Source: Eurosta solidaginis
Taxonomy: Eukaryota; Arthropoda; Insecta; Diptera; Tephritidae
DNA length: 64,000 bases
Assembly (NCBI RefSeq): GCF_040869045.1
Contig: NC_090321.1
Span: 32,981,426-33,045,425 of the forward strand
Reading direction: 5' to 3'
Shown: piece by piece, positions 12,072 to 22,374 of the stretch
Layout: each line of letters opens with the position of its first letter
Numbering within the stretch: the stretch's first letter is position 1
The notes under the pieces: generated by a model
What the model saw: the letters and a program-made list of their open reading frames with translations, nothing else
Told to the model about the DNA's origin: nothing
Databases searched by the model: none
Made by a program: the position numbers and the translations under genes

Positions 12072-12767
12072 GCGATCATTACATATACTTAGCATAGACT
12101 TGACTTGACTTGGCGTAAACTTGGCAACTTAATCACGATTATACTCCACTTAGCGCATACAATCTGGCATCATAATCAATAAATGTCAATTTGTGTTACA
12201 AAATGTCAAAATGAAATGGAAACAAACAAAAGGCATCTCAAAATGTAAACGTCACTTAGAACCTACATAGAAAATCAAAATTCAACAGACTTCTAAGTTA
12301 AGTTAAGTGTTGCTAAGTTTTGAGTAAACAGTAACATGCAATTGCTATCATCCGGTGGAAAAATCCTGAGCCAGATAAATAATTTTGCATGTAAATGCAA
12401 CAACCACGATTTGAGCCAGATAAATCCAGATAGAAGTCTGGTTCAATTTGTGAGCCAGATAATTTGTTAATTATTTCTTTTTGGTTTGGCAACGCTGCCT
12501 TTAATAAACCTACTTTTTCATAAATAGATGTCGCTGCTTAGCCTTTCGCCGTATGATTTAAATGGGCATCTGCCCATCACATTTCACGTGTGTTAAAATT
12601 TCACAACATCTGCTTCTCAAGTCTCTCAATGATCTAGAACATTCCCGTGAGAATTGAGCGTGAGCCGGAGCTGTTAAACTCACTGGAAGACGGCAAATGT
12701 TCATTCAACAGAACTGTAAGTGACAGTTCTCAAGTCAAGTCAATGCTAAATATCAGTAATGGGCCCT
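12072..12767. mobile_element. TTAA-flanked MITE, family 2, copy a (interrupted)
   Basis: TTAA precedes a diverged left end, then 'tagcatagacttgacttgac'. The right end is 'tcagtaatgggccc' followed by TTAA. An unrelated block of about 340 bp (about 12351-12694, with 'gagccagataa' repeats) interrupts the right arm. Complete relatives are at 17994-18301 and 43124-44567. Confidence 0.7.
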
Positions 12768-13016
12768 TTAAACTCCAGACTGCAAAATAACTTATTTTAA
12801 ATAAGTTTAAGCGTAATTTGACTGACAAACTGAGTTGAACTTGTATTGCAAACTAGGCCTTAAATGAAAAAACAATGCATCGGAAGCAAACTTCATTAAC
12901 CGATATGCAGCATTGCCAATCTACTAAAACACATTTTTGACGTTTCCACTTTGACAACCAGCTGACAGCCAAAAAAATTCGCCATCGGATTTGTTACTAA
13001 AAAACAGTTACCAAAA

Positions 13017-13459
13017 ATGCCTAATCCAACAGCAGAGGAGATAGAATTTCTGCGTCGCCGACATGAATACACAGCAAAGTTGCGTGCGGAATACTTAAAA
13101 CAGTCAACGAATCCCTACAGACATGCCACCGGCGAAGGTGGCACTGTGGTAAGTGTACTAAGTTGTCTACACATTGTTATGTCATCATTTGTATTGGGTT
13201 GAGTTGCTAAAACATAAAGAATGCTACATATTTCTCTTATTTCTAGTTCGATGCCGGTTTGGCACGCTTTCAAGCGATGCGTGTAAGCCACTATGAACAC
13301 TTCAAACCAACTGGAAAATCTTTCCGTGTCGGCTTCTTCTCAGTCGTCTTACCTATTTTCCTATATGGATGGGCGTTAAAAACGGAGCGGGATGGCCGTG
13401 AAGCCAAGTATCGTACTGGACAAGTTGCATACAAAGATCGTAAATTCAAATTCATTTAA
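13017..13459 (+). CDS. ND-B15: NADH dehydrogenase 1 beta subcomplex subunit 4 (B15)
   Basis: This is an accessory subunit of mitochondrial complex I, located in the membrane arm. Two exons join to 114 residues: 13017-13148 and 13247-13459. The 98-bp intron starts with GTAAGT and ends in TTTCTAG, and the phase is 0. The product starts 'MPNPTAEEIEFLRRRHEYTA' and has the family's single membrane segment around residues 73-88 (FFSVVLPIFLYGWALK), followed by a basic tail ending KFKFI. The length matches the fly orthologue (about 113 residues). The start has a good fly context (accaaaaATG). The gene is convergent with Trs31. The symbol follows the Drosophila name. Confidence 0.95.
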
Positions 13460-13539
13460 AGTGCTACCAGTTGCTTTGTTAATTTGATGCTGGCAGACCG
13501 ATGAATCAAATACGACTTTTGAAATATGTGCATAAAGAT

Positions 13540-13545
13540 TTTATT
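13540..13545 (-). promoter_or_regulatory. Probable poly(A) signal of Trs31
   Basis: Minus-strand AATAAA lies about 77 bp beyond the Trs31 stop and inside the predicted 3' UTR of NDUFB4. The two convergent transcripts should therefore overlap by tens of bases. Confidence 0.5.
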
Positions 13546-13596
13546 AATGGGTAATACATAGTCTTATTAAATGGGGAAAACTTTAACCCGAATGCA

Positions 13597-13602
13597 AATA
13601 AA
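13597..13602 (+). promoter_or_regulatory. Probable poly(A) signal of NDUFB4
   Basis: AATAAA lies 138 bp after the NDUFB4 stop and about 20 bp before the Trs31 stop on the other strand. Cleavage 10-30 bp further on would place the 3' end inside the last Trs31 exon. Confidence 0.5.
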
Positions 13603-13621
13603 AGTGGAATTCAATCTATTT

Positions 13622-14341
13622 CTATTCTAATTGTTTGTCACGAGCAATAACGTAATCTTCAAATTTAACCATGTAAGTGGTGCCTTTATGCCAATGTGCC
13701 GACACTTTGCACGGCTGCAATGAAAATGCAAATGTTCCTCTAACCACATGTTGAACAACTCAAATTATTTTTATATATACTTACAAATCCACAATGCGTT
13801 AGCACTGCCTCAACAATGCCTGCCGTAAAATTAGCGCAATTCAATGTACCTTTATCTTTGGGCACACTTATGAAGGCATTGACCAAGGGCTCCTTTTCTA
13901 TAATGTAATAAGTGCGTTCATCATCATTTGCATGCTCCAGTTTCTCAGCTTCTTTGCCAAATAGATTTTTCCAAACAGTTGTCTTAACAAATAGTAACAT
14001 TTGTGTTAGTTTAGTTTCACGTTTGCCATTGCGTTCGCGCATGAAATATAAATCAATAACGCGCGTACCCACATCTTGGCCTAGCTCGTGTAATCTATAA
14101 AGGAAATGTGGTTGATGTAAGAACAGTTAGTTTATTAAATTGGGAGTAAAAGTTTATATGCCAACCTATTTTGTAGCTCCTGCACGGTGCTCACTTGGCT
14201 CTGACAATATTGCACGATTTCACTGAAGAGCAAAGCTACGATGCTTTGTGAGACTTCAGTCTTACCTTTGGATAATGGCCGATCCAGTATGTTTGTGCGT
14301 GGACGCATTGTAGATATTTTCAGTGCTTCTAACTTTTCCAT
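13622..14341 (-). CDS. Trs31: TRAPP complex subunit 5 (Trs31)
   Basis: This is a core subunit of the TRAPP tethering complexes, which act at the ER-Golgi and Golgi. Three exons give 192 residues: 14341-14166, 14094-13785 and 13714-13622. Phases agree at both joins, and introns are 71 and 70 bp. The first donor is the weak 'AG|GTTGGC'; the second is GTAAGT. Family landmarks are 'MRPRTNILDRPLSKGKTE' near the N terminus (residue 12 on), 'RVIDLYFMRERNGKRETK' in the middle and 'HCGF|PCK' at the last join, ending 'YVIARDKQLE'. The length equals that of other TRAPPC5 proteins (about 188-195), and the fold is of the Bet3 family. The first ATG is used; the second in-frame ATG at codon 12 is also possible. 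Confidence 0.95.
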
Positions 14342-14810
14342 GATTACAGATAAATGAATTTACAAAAATGTTTTTGGTGAACTCGCACAATTTATTCTAC
14401 CAACAAAAATATTTCTTGTTTTGCTATTCTTTGTTTTTCTTTTGGTAAACAGCTGTTCCAACTGCCATCGCTTGCTTTTCGGAACTCTGCCAAATGAAAA
14501 CGAAAAGGAACCGGAAATGACGGTGGCAGGAAATGTTAAATTATGTATTTTAATGTGACTTCCGTTAAGTACAGTAAAGCTGAACCGACTACCCGTTTTC
14601 GTCCTTTCGGCTGTGTGGACGTGCAGTGTCATCCTCGGATCAACTGCAATAATTTTGGACTTTTTCGGTTGAGCTGAAAATTAAAATAGGCCTAAAGGTT
14701 GGCTTCTGTGCTGCATGCTGGCGTTTTGGCGGAGTTGGGAGATGCAATGCTTCCCTGACCTGGAGTTAGGGTGGTTTTTGCACTCCTAACACGAATCAGT
14801 GAAAATTAAA

Positions 14811-15030
14811 ATCTGGCGTGGTGCCACATAAAGACCAACCGTTTTTTATATATGTAACGTAACTAACGAGATAGTGAAAAAAGACATGGCTACAAACCGC
14901 TAATTGGATTCTGAAATACATATTACTGATTTTGTGCTGGCGTGGTGTCACAAAAAAAAACCAAAAAATTTACATTTCGGGAAATAACGGAATTGAACAA
15001 CGAAGATACTGTGAATAACGGAGAGAACAA
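14811..15030. repeat. Degenerate repeat with 'tggcgtggtgcc' core
   Basis: Two units with 'tctggcgtggtgccacataa' and 'gctggcgtggtgtcac' followed by 'gggaaataacgga' match the repeat block at 8590-9120. No coding content. Confidence 0.55.
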
Positions 15031-15065
15031 GTGAAATGAAACGACAAATTGACTTTGAATAAAGC

Positions 15066-15312
15066 TGCAGACTTTGGTGCTTTATCGGTAACCGTATCGG
15101 TAACCTTATAACAGCTGATTCGACCAACCTTATGGGAATCAATGCAATCGATTATTGGTGCCGCTAAGGTCGTTTTTTTTTTTTATTTTTTAAGGTCGTA
15201 ACCGTATCGTAGCTAACCAATTCGTTTTTGGTTTCCGTCGTAGCGATAAACAGCTGATTACGTTAGGGATACGACTACAGCGATACGACATACGGCACCA
15301 ATGACTCCCGCT
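15066..15312. mobile_element. MITE family 3, copy a
   Basis: Inverted ends read 'ttggtgctttatcggtaacc' and, at the other side, 'cggcaccaatgactcccgc'. Inside are 'cagctgattcgaccaacctt' and 'aaacagctgattacgttagg'. The copy at 21633-21846 has the same layout. A T-run insertion is seen at about 15174-15190. Confidence 0.65.
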
Positions 15313-15404
15313 TAAAATTAAGATAACCTGGCATTTTAAGGGCTTTTTTAAGCACCTTGCCATTCGACGCTTGCCAATGCAGTGTCAAAACTAAACCGAA
15401 GGTT

Positions 15405-15575
15405 TAACGTGGCCATATAAATCGTTCCCGAGAAGGTTGGGCTAGCACCTTAATGGTGCTCTGTTACCGGAGCGTGCCGGATCTGTATTCGACAAAGGAC
15501 TATCACATCGATAACACTCCCCAAAGTCTTAGGGGAGCAACCTTATCGCTACAACAACAACAACCATATGAACAT
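15405..15575 (+). mobile_element. 5'-truncated SINE-like element with (CAA)n tail
   Basis: The sequence runs from 'gtggccatataaatcgttcc' through 'agcgtgccggatctgtattc' to 'ccttatcgctacaacaacaa'. It matches the 3' half of the elements at 45649-46019 and 46925-47300. The (CAA)n tail is shared with an R1-like LINE at 16057-17150, which may mobilise it. Confidence 0.65.
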
Positions 15576-15639
15576 TTCCAACTTCAACCGTAAATATCTC
15601 CTGAAATGCTTGTTTTCCGCCCTGGGATTATTGCTACCG

Positions 15640-16010
15640 ATACTCTTCCGATATTTTTGGACACGTATTAGCAGTCGACCGCAGTTCTAGACTTTCTACA
15701 CAGAAAAACTATAGATCTCCACGGAACAATATGAGGTACTTGAGGACAATACAAAGTACTTGCTGTCATCCAGCAACGTCACTGTTGATGGATATAAATT
15801 CGAGACTGTGAACGACTTCATATATCTGGGAACCAGCATTAACAGCGGAAACGATTGTAGCTTAAAAATCAAACGGAGAATAACTCTTATCAACAAATGT
15901 TACTTTGGACTGAGTCGGCAATTAAATAGTAAAGTTATCTCTCGACGAACATGAATCTGCTCGAGAGAGAAATTTTCCAAAAGATTTAAGGTCCAGTTAG
16001 ACTTAAAGCC
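15640..16010 (+). pseudogene. Non-LTR retrotransposon fragment, region after RT
   Basis: The open frame 15760-15954 contains 'VNDFIYLGTSINSGNDCSLK' and 'KCYFGLSRQLNSK'. These belong to the stretch after the reverse-transcriptase palm in insect endonuclease/RT elements (RTE-like). Nothing else of the element was recognised on either side. Confidence 0.65.
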
Positions 16011-16056
16011 TCATTACCTTTAGCGCTATCATGTCCAAAACGAGTATAAGGTGATT

Positions 16057-17150
16057 TTGTTGTTGTTGTTGTTGTAGAAGTGTTTCGCCCCATCCAATAG
16101 GTGCGACCAATCACAAATTGTCATCAATGTCGTCTAACGGGAGTCCAAGGAAACTTGCTGTTCCAACAGGGTTGGACCATAATGAAAGAGGTGTTAGAGG
16201 CGTTGGTTTAACAATACAGTTAAAGAGATGGTTGGTACCATGTGGGGACACATTGCAAGCAGGACATACATTCGGTATGTCGGGGTTGATTCTGGATAGG
16301 TAAGAGTTAAACCTGTTACAGTACCCAGATCGAAGTTGAGCTAGAGTGACGCGCGTTTCCCTATGGAGAATGCATTCCTCCTCTGCTAGTGTTGGGAATT
16401 GTTATTTAAGTACTGGATTCACCGGGCCATTCCTGGCTTAGTGGACCGACGCCTGTTTGTGGATTTCACTGAGGACCTGCTTGTCGCCACTGCTTCTCAT
16501 GCGCTCCCTTTTGGCATGCATCAACCGCGTCGTCACTAAAAACGTTATTTTACTCACCGCAGTCCAACATTGTATATCTCTGCGCATTAGGGGTACTAAA
16601 TTCCTAATGGAACGCTCCTCTCCAAAAACTTCGTGTACAGTCTTTCGCCGTTGTTACGTTGGATAATAGTTGACGGGTAGCTGGGCTCGGGCCGCTGATG
16701 TTGGGATTATTCGCGTTAGGGCTCCACGAACGCTATGTACTTTCTCTCCCATCGCCTTGAAGAACTCCTTAATTGTTAGTTTTGAGTCAATGTTCACTCC
16801 TAAATATTTCAAGACAGACTTTGACTTTATTTCATAGTCTCCTATGGTTAGGACTATCTCATCCACAGTTCGTTTTGAGGTCACGAACACCACTTCTGTC
16901 TTATTGCTAGCCATTTCCAGCCCCATGTTCGTCAGCCATTACTTTTTTCTTCATGCTACTACTACAATATCATCTGCATAGTTGACAACGTGCGTGCCTC
17001 CGGGAAGGTCGATTTGTAGCACACCGTCATACATCGCATTGGCCCTGGAATAGAACCTTGAGCGACACCGCCGGTGATGGTGTGCTTTCATGGTCCCACA
17101 TCCGTATCAAAGAGGAGTACTCTGTCCCTAAAATAGCTACCAATTATTCA
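16057..17150 (-). pseudogene. R1/Jockey-like LINE 3' part, RT to (CAA)n tail
   Basis: Reading the minus strand, a 'G..QGSIPGP'-type motif near 17070-17040 is followed by 'GGTHVVNYADDIVVVA', which holds the YADD catalytic pair. Then comes a thumb region (16654-16926) with 'MASNKTEVVFVTSKRTVDEI' and 'SVLKYLGVNIDSKL'. The C terminus (frames broken) ends with a 'LTPLSLWSNPV...FLGLPLDD'-like block near 16190-16110. A (CAA)n tail closes it at about 16057-16075. It is 5'-truncated and carries frameshifts and stops. Confidence 0.8.
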
Positions 17151-17880
17151 AGAGCTCTACTGTTCAGTTACAATCATGGATAAAAATCGCATTGTTTCTC
17201 AAGTATTGCGTTACCTGCCAACTCTATCACTAACCATTCTGACATCGACCTGTGATTAAAACGCATTTAATTTTTCTGTTTCTGTTCTTAAGGGTTTTAT
17301 TAAATTTTTTTATTTAAATACTTCTTTGTTACCACTCTTCATTTGTTCATTATAGGTTTAATGGATAAACCGTTATATTAATTATGATGCATATATTTTG
17401 TGAGGTTTTTTACAGTGTACACACACATTTAATAAAAATATTTAATGGGTGTGATTTCCCCAAAAATTTTTGGAATGTCTTCTCTATTTTGGAGAAAGCC
17501 GAAGGTAACTATGTATATAGTAAATATGCGGGTGGGTTCCGAAATGTGTATATAATTCACGCTTTTTCTTGATAAATATATTTCTAAACAATTTTGTCCT
17601 TTTTTAATTCATGAATTTTTCTATAACAAAAAATTTTGCATAACAAAAACGAAATAGCTGTAAACATTTTCAATAGGAATTTTATAACAAGTTTTTTTTG
17701 GGATTAAATAGTATAAACAAATATATATCTTTATATATGTATAGCATATCTTAAAATTTTAATGCGATACTGATTTTTTTTTTTTGCAAAAAAAGTCTTA
17801 CTAACTTCTTATGTTGGCGCACAGTGACTCATATTGGGATAACTCAACTCCGAGTGTTCTTATGATTTTTGATGGCTTAA
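17151..17880. other. AT-rich DNA, no gene recognised
   Basis: There are only short frames without family motifs. It ends at the TTAA that precedes the next MITE. Confidence 0.4.
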
Positions 17881-18301
17881 GGGCCCATTACTGATACTTA
17901 GCATAGACTTGACTTGACTTGAGAACTGTCACTTACAGTTCTGTTAAATGAACATTGCATGTTACTGATTACTCAAAACTTAGCAACACTTAGGGGCCCA
18001 TTGCTGTTACTTAGCATAGACTTGACTTGACTTGGCGTAAACTTGGCAACTTAGCCACGACTATACTCCACTTAGCGCATACAATCTGGCATCATAATCA
18101 GCTTTGAAATTTATTTTTAAATAAATGTAAATTTGTACGACAAAATGTCAAAATGAAATATAAACAAACAAATGGCATATCAAAATGTCAACATCATTTA
18201 GAACTTACATAGAAAATCAAAATTCAACAGACTTCTAAGTCCCTATAAACGTATACGCCAAGTCAAGTCAAGTCTATGCTAAGTACCAGTAATGGGCCCT
18301 T
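17881..18301. mobile_element. TTAA-flanked MITE family 2, copy b (compound)
   Basis: TTAA then 'gggcccattactgatactta' begins a left arm. At 17994 a second left end, 'gggcccattgctgttactta', begins a shorter complete unit that ends in 'cagtaatgggccc' and TTAA. One family member therefore truncates another. The arms contain 'tagacttgacttgacttg' and its inverse. Confidence 0.75.
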
Positions 18302-18305
18302 TAAT

Positions 18306-18880
18306 TGTCAAACGAGTTTTGACAATTGTACGAATAGTTGGCTGTTAATTTAAATAGCCAAACAATTTAAAGCATTGTGATGCATATGAGACATGGGCGC
18401 CACAAGTGTTGTAATTTAAATTTTTTGATTTTTTATGCGCGTTCTTTTAACTTTGTCTGAATACAAAGTTGGGATTAAATTCGGAACTTCCTGTTTAAAT
18501 ATTCCCTAAATATTTGTAATTAAAAGTAAAGTTATAACGAAAATTTTACCAAAACAGTTAAGAGCTTGTGTTTTAATTATTTTTTTGTTTCACTTCCACT
18601 TCCAAGGCCAGCTGGATTCCATAATAGTCCTACATATAAATAAAAAATTTGAGCTAATAAAAAGCCAGCAAATATTTCTATTCAAAAATATTTGAAACAC
18701 ACTAGAAATTGCTTTTAAGGGCGGTATCCACATCGCAAGAAATGAAAAATTCCAATCAGAAAAGACTCAAGAAAAAGTTCGTTTGCCGAATAATATCCAA
18801 CGCGCAAGAAAATCGCCTTGTGCTAGCATTTTCCAAAGATTTTTTAGCAAACGTGCACAGGGAGCCCTCTAGTGGCATTC
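18306..18880. other. No gene recognised
   Basis: AT-rich intergenic sequence without recognised coding or repeat content. Confidence 0.4.
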
Positions 18881-19445
18881 ACTAACTTATAACGATGCGA
18901 TTTGTTGAGATTTTAATTAACGATTTTGTCGCTAGCCTTATCGATTGTACTATTCACTAACTTAGTTTTAACGACTCGAAATAAATTACACTTAAATTTC
19001 GTTTTAATAGTAGAAAGGCAGCACAGCTTAACGAAACCTAAAAAATGCGAAAAGCACAAAAGGAATGCCAAAAATAAATAAATTCCGTATACTAACTGCT
19101 TCTAAAAGTCATTATTGTGCAAGTTTTTACCTATTTTAACAAAAGGTAAGTAAATGCGGTATGAATTTCTTTTTTTTTCTCTGTTGATTATGCAGTTATT
19201 CTTGTATCCCTTAATTGACCATCAAGTTGAGAAATAATATCATGAGCCAAGTTTGGGGTTAGTCGGTACAGCTTTCGAAACTCCGTTGCATTCAAGTGGA
19301 ATGGCCGTTTATTTAACAATACAGCTGATCGTCGATAAACTAATATCGATACAAAATAGTTACTGAATAACGAAATCTTATAGTTATCGATTCCCAAATA
19401 AAGCGATGGCAAATGTCGTTAAAAAAGTTACTTAATTCCACTACT
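18881..19445 (-). mobile_element. Harbinger-like element with transposase remnant
   Basis: The ends are inverted relatives: 'tagtggcattcactaactta' at the left, and the reverse complement 'tagtggaattaagtaacttt' at the right. A minus-strand frame (19188-19412) contains 'FRKLYRLTPNLAHDIISQLD' and 'LRDTRITA', which resembles the N-terminal part of PIF/Harbinger (HARBI1-type) nucleases in insects. The rest of the transposase is absent. Assignment rests on one motif. Confidence 0.4.
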
Positions 19446-19482
19446 GGTTTCGCCAAGTTATATATTTGCGTCTCATTTGTGA

Positions 19483-19622
19483 CGTTCCAATGAAGCGTGA
19501 TCCAGATACGGATAGAAATTTAACATGCAAATGCAACAACAATGTGAACCATATGGATCAATTTGTTGTTGCATTTGCATGTTAAATGTTTATCGGTATC
19601 TGGTTCACTGTTCATTGGAACG
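19483..19622. mobile_element. Hairpin MITE family 4, copy 1
   Basis: This is an almost complete foldback. 'cgttccaatgaagcgtgatc' at the left pairs with 'cactgttcattggaacg' at the right, and 'aacatgcaaatgcaacaaca' pairs with 'ttgttgttgcatttgcatgt'. Non-coding. Confidence 0.75.
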
Positions 19623-19953
19623 GAAGGATTATTTCTTGAGCAACGACCCAGTAAGAACAGTCAGTAAATTGCAGTGATAACAATTACTGTATTTATGAGT
19701 TTTTTTGAATGTAGTTTGCAATTCTATTTTTTCTTTTTCTCATGCTTAGTATATTGTCTTGAATTTAAGTATATTTTGAACTCTGATATGTTAATTTAAA
19801 AAAAATTTCGCCTAATGCATTGCTGAATCTGACTTTCGTGTCTTGCAGGGGAGTGATGCCGCTTCATAGAGAACAGCAAGATAAAGGAAACTACTTGGCT
19901 GCCTAATATTTTTCACACAAGAGATACATACGAAATTTTTTCTTCAGCCTTTT

Positions 19954-20105
19954 CTTATGATGTAAATACTGCGCTTTAGGATAAAAATGTTGCATACTTT
20001 TGTACAAATTTAACAGAACACACATCGTTTTCTTATGATGTAAATACTGCGCTTTAGGAAAAAAAATGTTGCATACTTTTGTACAAATTTAACAGAACAC
20101 TTGCT
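19954..20105 (+). repeat. 77-bp tandem duplication
   Basis: 'tcttatgatgtaaatactgc' through 'tgtacaaatttaacagaaca' occurs twice in a row with few differences. It lies between two hairpin MITEs. Confidence 0.8.
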
Positions 20106-20170
20106 TTGCTCTTTTAAAAAATATTATAACGCATACAAATATTGAGCGCCTATACTTCAGATATTTGTTG

Positions 20171-20238
20171 CGTTCCAATGAAGCGTGATCAAGATACGGA
20201 AATTTGTATCGGTATCTGGATCAGTGTTCATTGGAACG
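20171..20238. mobile_element. Hairpin MITE family 4, copy 2 (internally deleted)
   Basis: It has the same ends as the copies at 19483 and 20277, but the inner 'atgcaaatgcaacaac' arms are missing. About 68 bp remain. Confidence 0.7.
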
Positions 20239-20276
20239 TGAGAATTGTTTAAGCTTCTTTTTGTGACGTTCCAATG

Positions 20277-20409
20277 AAGCGTGGTGATACAGATACGCAT
20301 AGAAATTTAACATGCAAATGCAAAAACAATGTGAACCATATGGATCAATTTGTTGTTGCATTTTCATGTTAAATTTTTATCGGTATCTGGATCATTGTTC
20401 ATTGGAACG
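20277..20409. mobile_element. Hairpin MITE family 4, copy 3
   Basis: The ends 'cgttccaatgaagcgtgg' and 'ttcattggaacg' and the inner inverted arm match copy 1 with a few substitutions. It lies 38 bp after copy 2. Confidence 0.75.
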
Positions 20410-20450
20410 CGAGGTTTGTAGCGCTGCTAACTGCGTTTCACTATTTAAAA

Positions 20451-20851
20451 GGGCCAATTAAACTTCCTTAACCCTAACGCCATAGTCGTAACCATACCCA
20501 TATCCATCTCCAATGTGATCGATTAATGGTGCCTTAACCTAAAAATCGTGAAAATTTCATAAAAATGAAGAAAACGCAAAAAATTACAAACCTATACCAC
20601 AAAAAATAAGTATCTTAGTCAAAATGTATCCAAAACAATAAATTAAATCAACAAAAAGTTAATAAATTCTCCAACTCAAATATTTTTAGGTTATGGATAT
20701 GGCGAAAAACCAAAAACCAATTGGTTGACTATGGTATGGTTATGGCGTTAGCGTTATGGTATGGCACCATTAATCGATTACATTGATTTCTATAAGGTTG
20801 GTGCGATCAGCTGTTTTGTCTGGTTATGGATAAGTCACCATTAATGGGCCC
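20451..20851. mobile_element. TTAA-flanked MITE family 1, complete copy
   Basis: The left end is 'gggccaattaaacttcctta' and the right end 'cacc attaatgggccc' is followed by TTAA. Inner inverted blocks include 'atcgattaatggtgcc' with 'ggcaccattaatcgatt', and 'aaccaataccat'-type runs. It shares its outermost bases with family 2. Confidence 0.7.
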
Positions 20852-20855
20852 TTAA

Positions 20856-21585
20856 GACTGGTTTTTCTTCCTATGCCAAACTTTCTTAGTGAATGCGTTA
20901 TTTTTAAGGTTTCTAAATTTTTTTAAATTTGCAAGTACCCTCGGCGTGGGGTTTTTTCATTTAATATTACTTTTTTATATCATATTTTATTATTTTATTT
21001 TCTCTAATGACTATGTGTTTGTCGCTGATTTCACATGCTCGATTCTGTTAGCAACATACTACATATGATATCTCAAATTGAATTTATTGCATAGGCAAAG
21101 CGCTGGGTTCTGGAGAAGTCGCACTCACTGGAAAATTTGAAAGTTACTGTTTCTGAATTTGTTGATTACTCTTTGCTCATTACGATTTGTGTCTACCAAA
21201 GAGCATAGACCACGATCCGTCAATATTTTAACTTTAAAATTGTTGCTTCTTATTTTATATTTTTCCGTTGTACCTTTAAAAAATATAACGCATCCAACAA
21301 GCACCATTCATGTGATTGACGCATATTTCAGTCCGGTTGGTATAGTTTAGTACACACGGATCATATGGCAAAAGTCCTTGTGCTCATGCCATGTTAAAAC
21401 CCGCAGCGCTGCGCGAGGCAAGCTCATTGTGTTGTTATGCCATTGTAAATTGTATTTAAAATTTTCTTAAAAGTGTGAATGACCCGGTTTTCATACTTTC
21501 TGCATTTCTCGTTCATATTGTACGTCAAACATGTGGCAACTACTTTCCACCACACTTGACCGGCAAGAGCTCATTGTAAATGATC
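20856..21585. other. No gene recognised
   Basis: Short overlapping frames at 21125-21350 lie on both strands. They match nothing I know and look like chance frames. Confidence 0.35.
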
Positions 21586-21632
21586 CATTACTGATACTTA
21601 GCATAGACTCGAATTGACTTGGCAACTTAAGC

Positions 21633-21846
21633 TGGAGACATTGGTGCTTTATCGGTAACCGTATCGGTAACCTTATAACAGCTGATTCGACCAACCTTAT
21701 GAGAATCAATGCAATCGATTATTGGTGCCGCTAAGGTCGTAACCGTATCGTAGCCAACTAATTGGGTTTTGGTTTACCGTCGTAACGATAAACAGCTGTA
21801 TACGTTAGGGATACGGATACGACATACGGCACCAATGACTCCGGCT
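21633..21846. mobile_element. MITE family 3, copy b
   Basis: It runs from 'ttggtgctttatcggtaacc' to 'cggcaccaatgactccggc', with inner 'cagctgattcgaccaacctt'. The layout is the same as at 15066-15312. It is inserted in a family-2 arm. Confidence 0.7.
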
Positions 21847-22070
21847 TTAGCCACAATCACAAATCACACACACAAGATTGCGCATTGCGCATGTAAACAA
21901 AAGAGCAGCTGTTTTTTTATGGGCAATTTTTACGTCATTTTCCTTTAGCTCTTGTTTTTCTCTTTCTTTCATTCGCTCAAGCAGTCAAGTGTGACGTAAC
22001 TGCGCAGAACGAAGCAATTTTGAACTCGTGAATACGCAATCTTCTGTGTGTGATTTGTGAGCCACAATTA
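21846..22070. mobile_element. Palindromic MITE, family 5
   Basis: The inverted ends are 'agccacaatcacaaatcaca' and the complement of 'tgtgtgatttgtgagccaca'. The next block 'caagattgcg' pairs with 'cgcaatcttc'. Only one copy is seen in the window. Confidence 0.65.
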
Positions 22071-22374
22071 TACTCCACTTAGCGCATACAATCTGGCATC
22101 ATAATCAGCTGTTTTCCAGGTTTGAAATTTATTTTTAAATAAATGTCAATTTGTACGAAAAAATGGCAAAATGAAATGGAAACAAACAAATGGCATCTCC
22201 AAATGTAAACGCCACTTAGAACTTACATAGAAAATCAAAATTCAACAGACTTCTAAGTCAAGTGTTGCTACGCATTGAGTAATCAGTAACATGCAATGTT
22301 CATTTAACAGAACTGTAAGTGACAGTTCTCAAGTCAAGTCAAGTCTATGCTAAGTATCAGTAATGGGCCCTTAA

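Larger units (their letters stand above)
21590..22370. mobile_element. MITE family 2, copy c, hosting two other MITEs
   Basis: The left end is 'ccattactgatacttagcat' and the right end 'cagtaatgggccc' is followed by TTAA. The arm 'cttggcaactta ... gccacaattatactccactt' is split by a family-3 element (21633-21846) and by another palindromic element (21846-22070). Removing both restores continuity with the copy at 17994. Confidence 0.75.
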
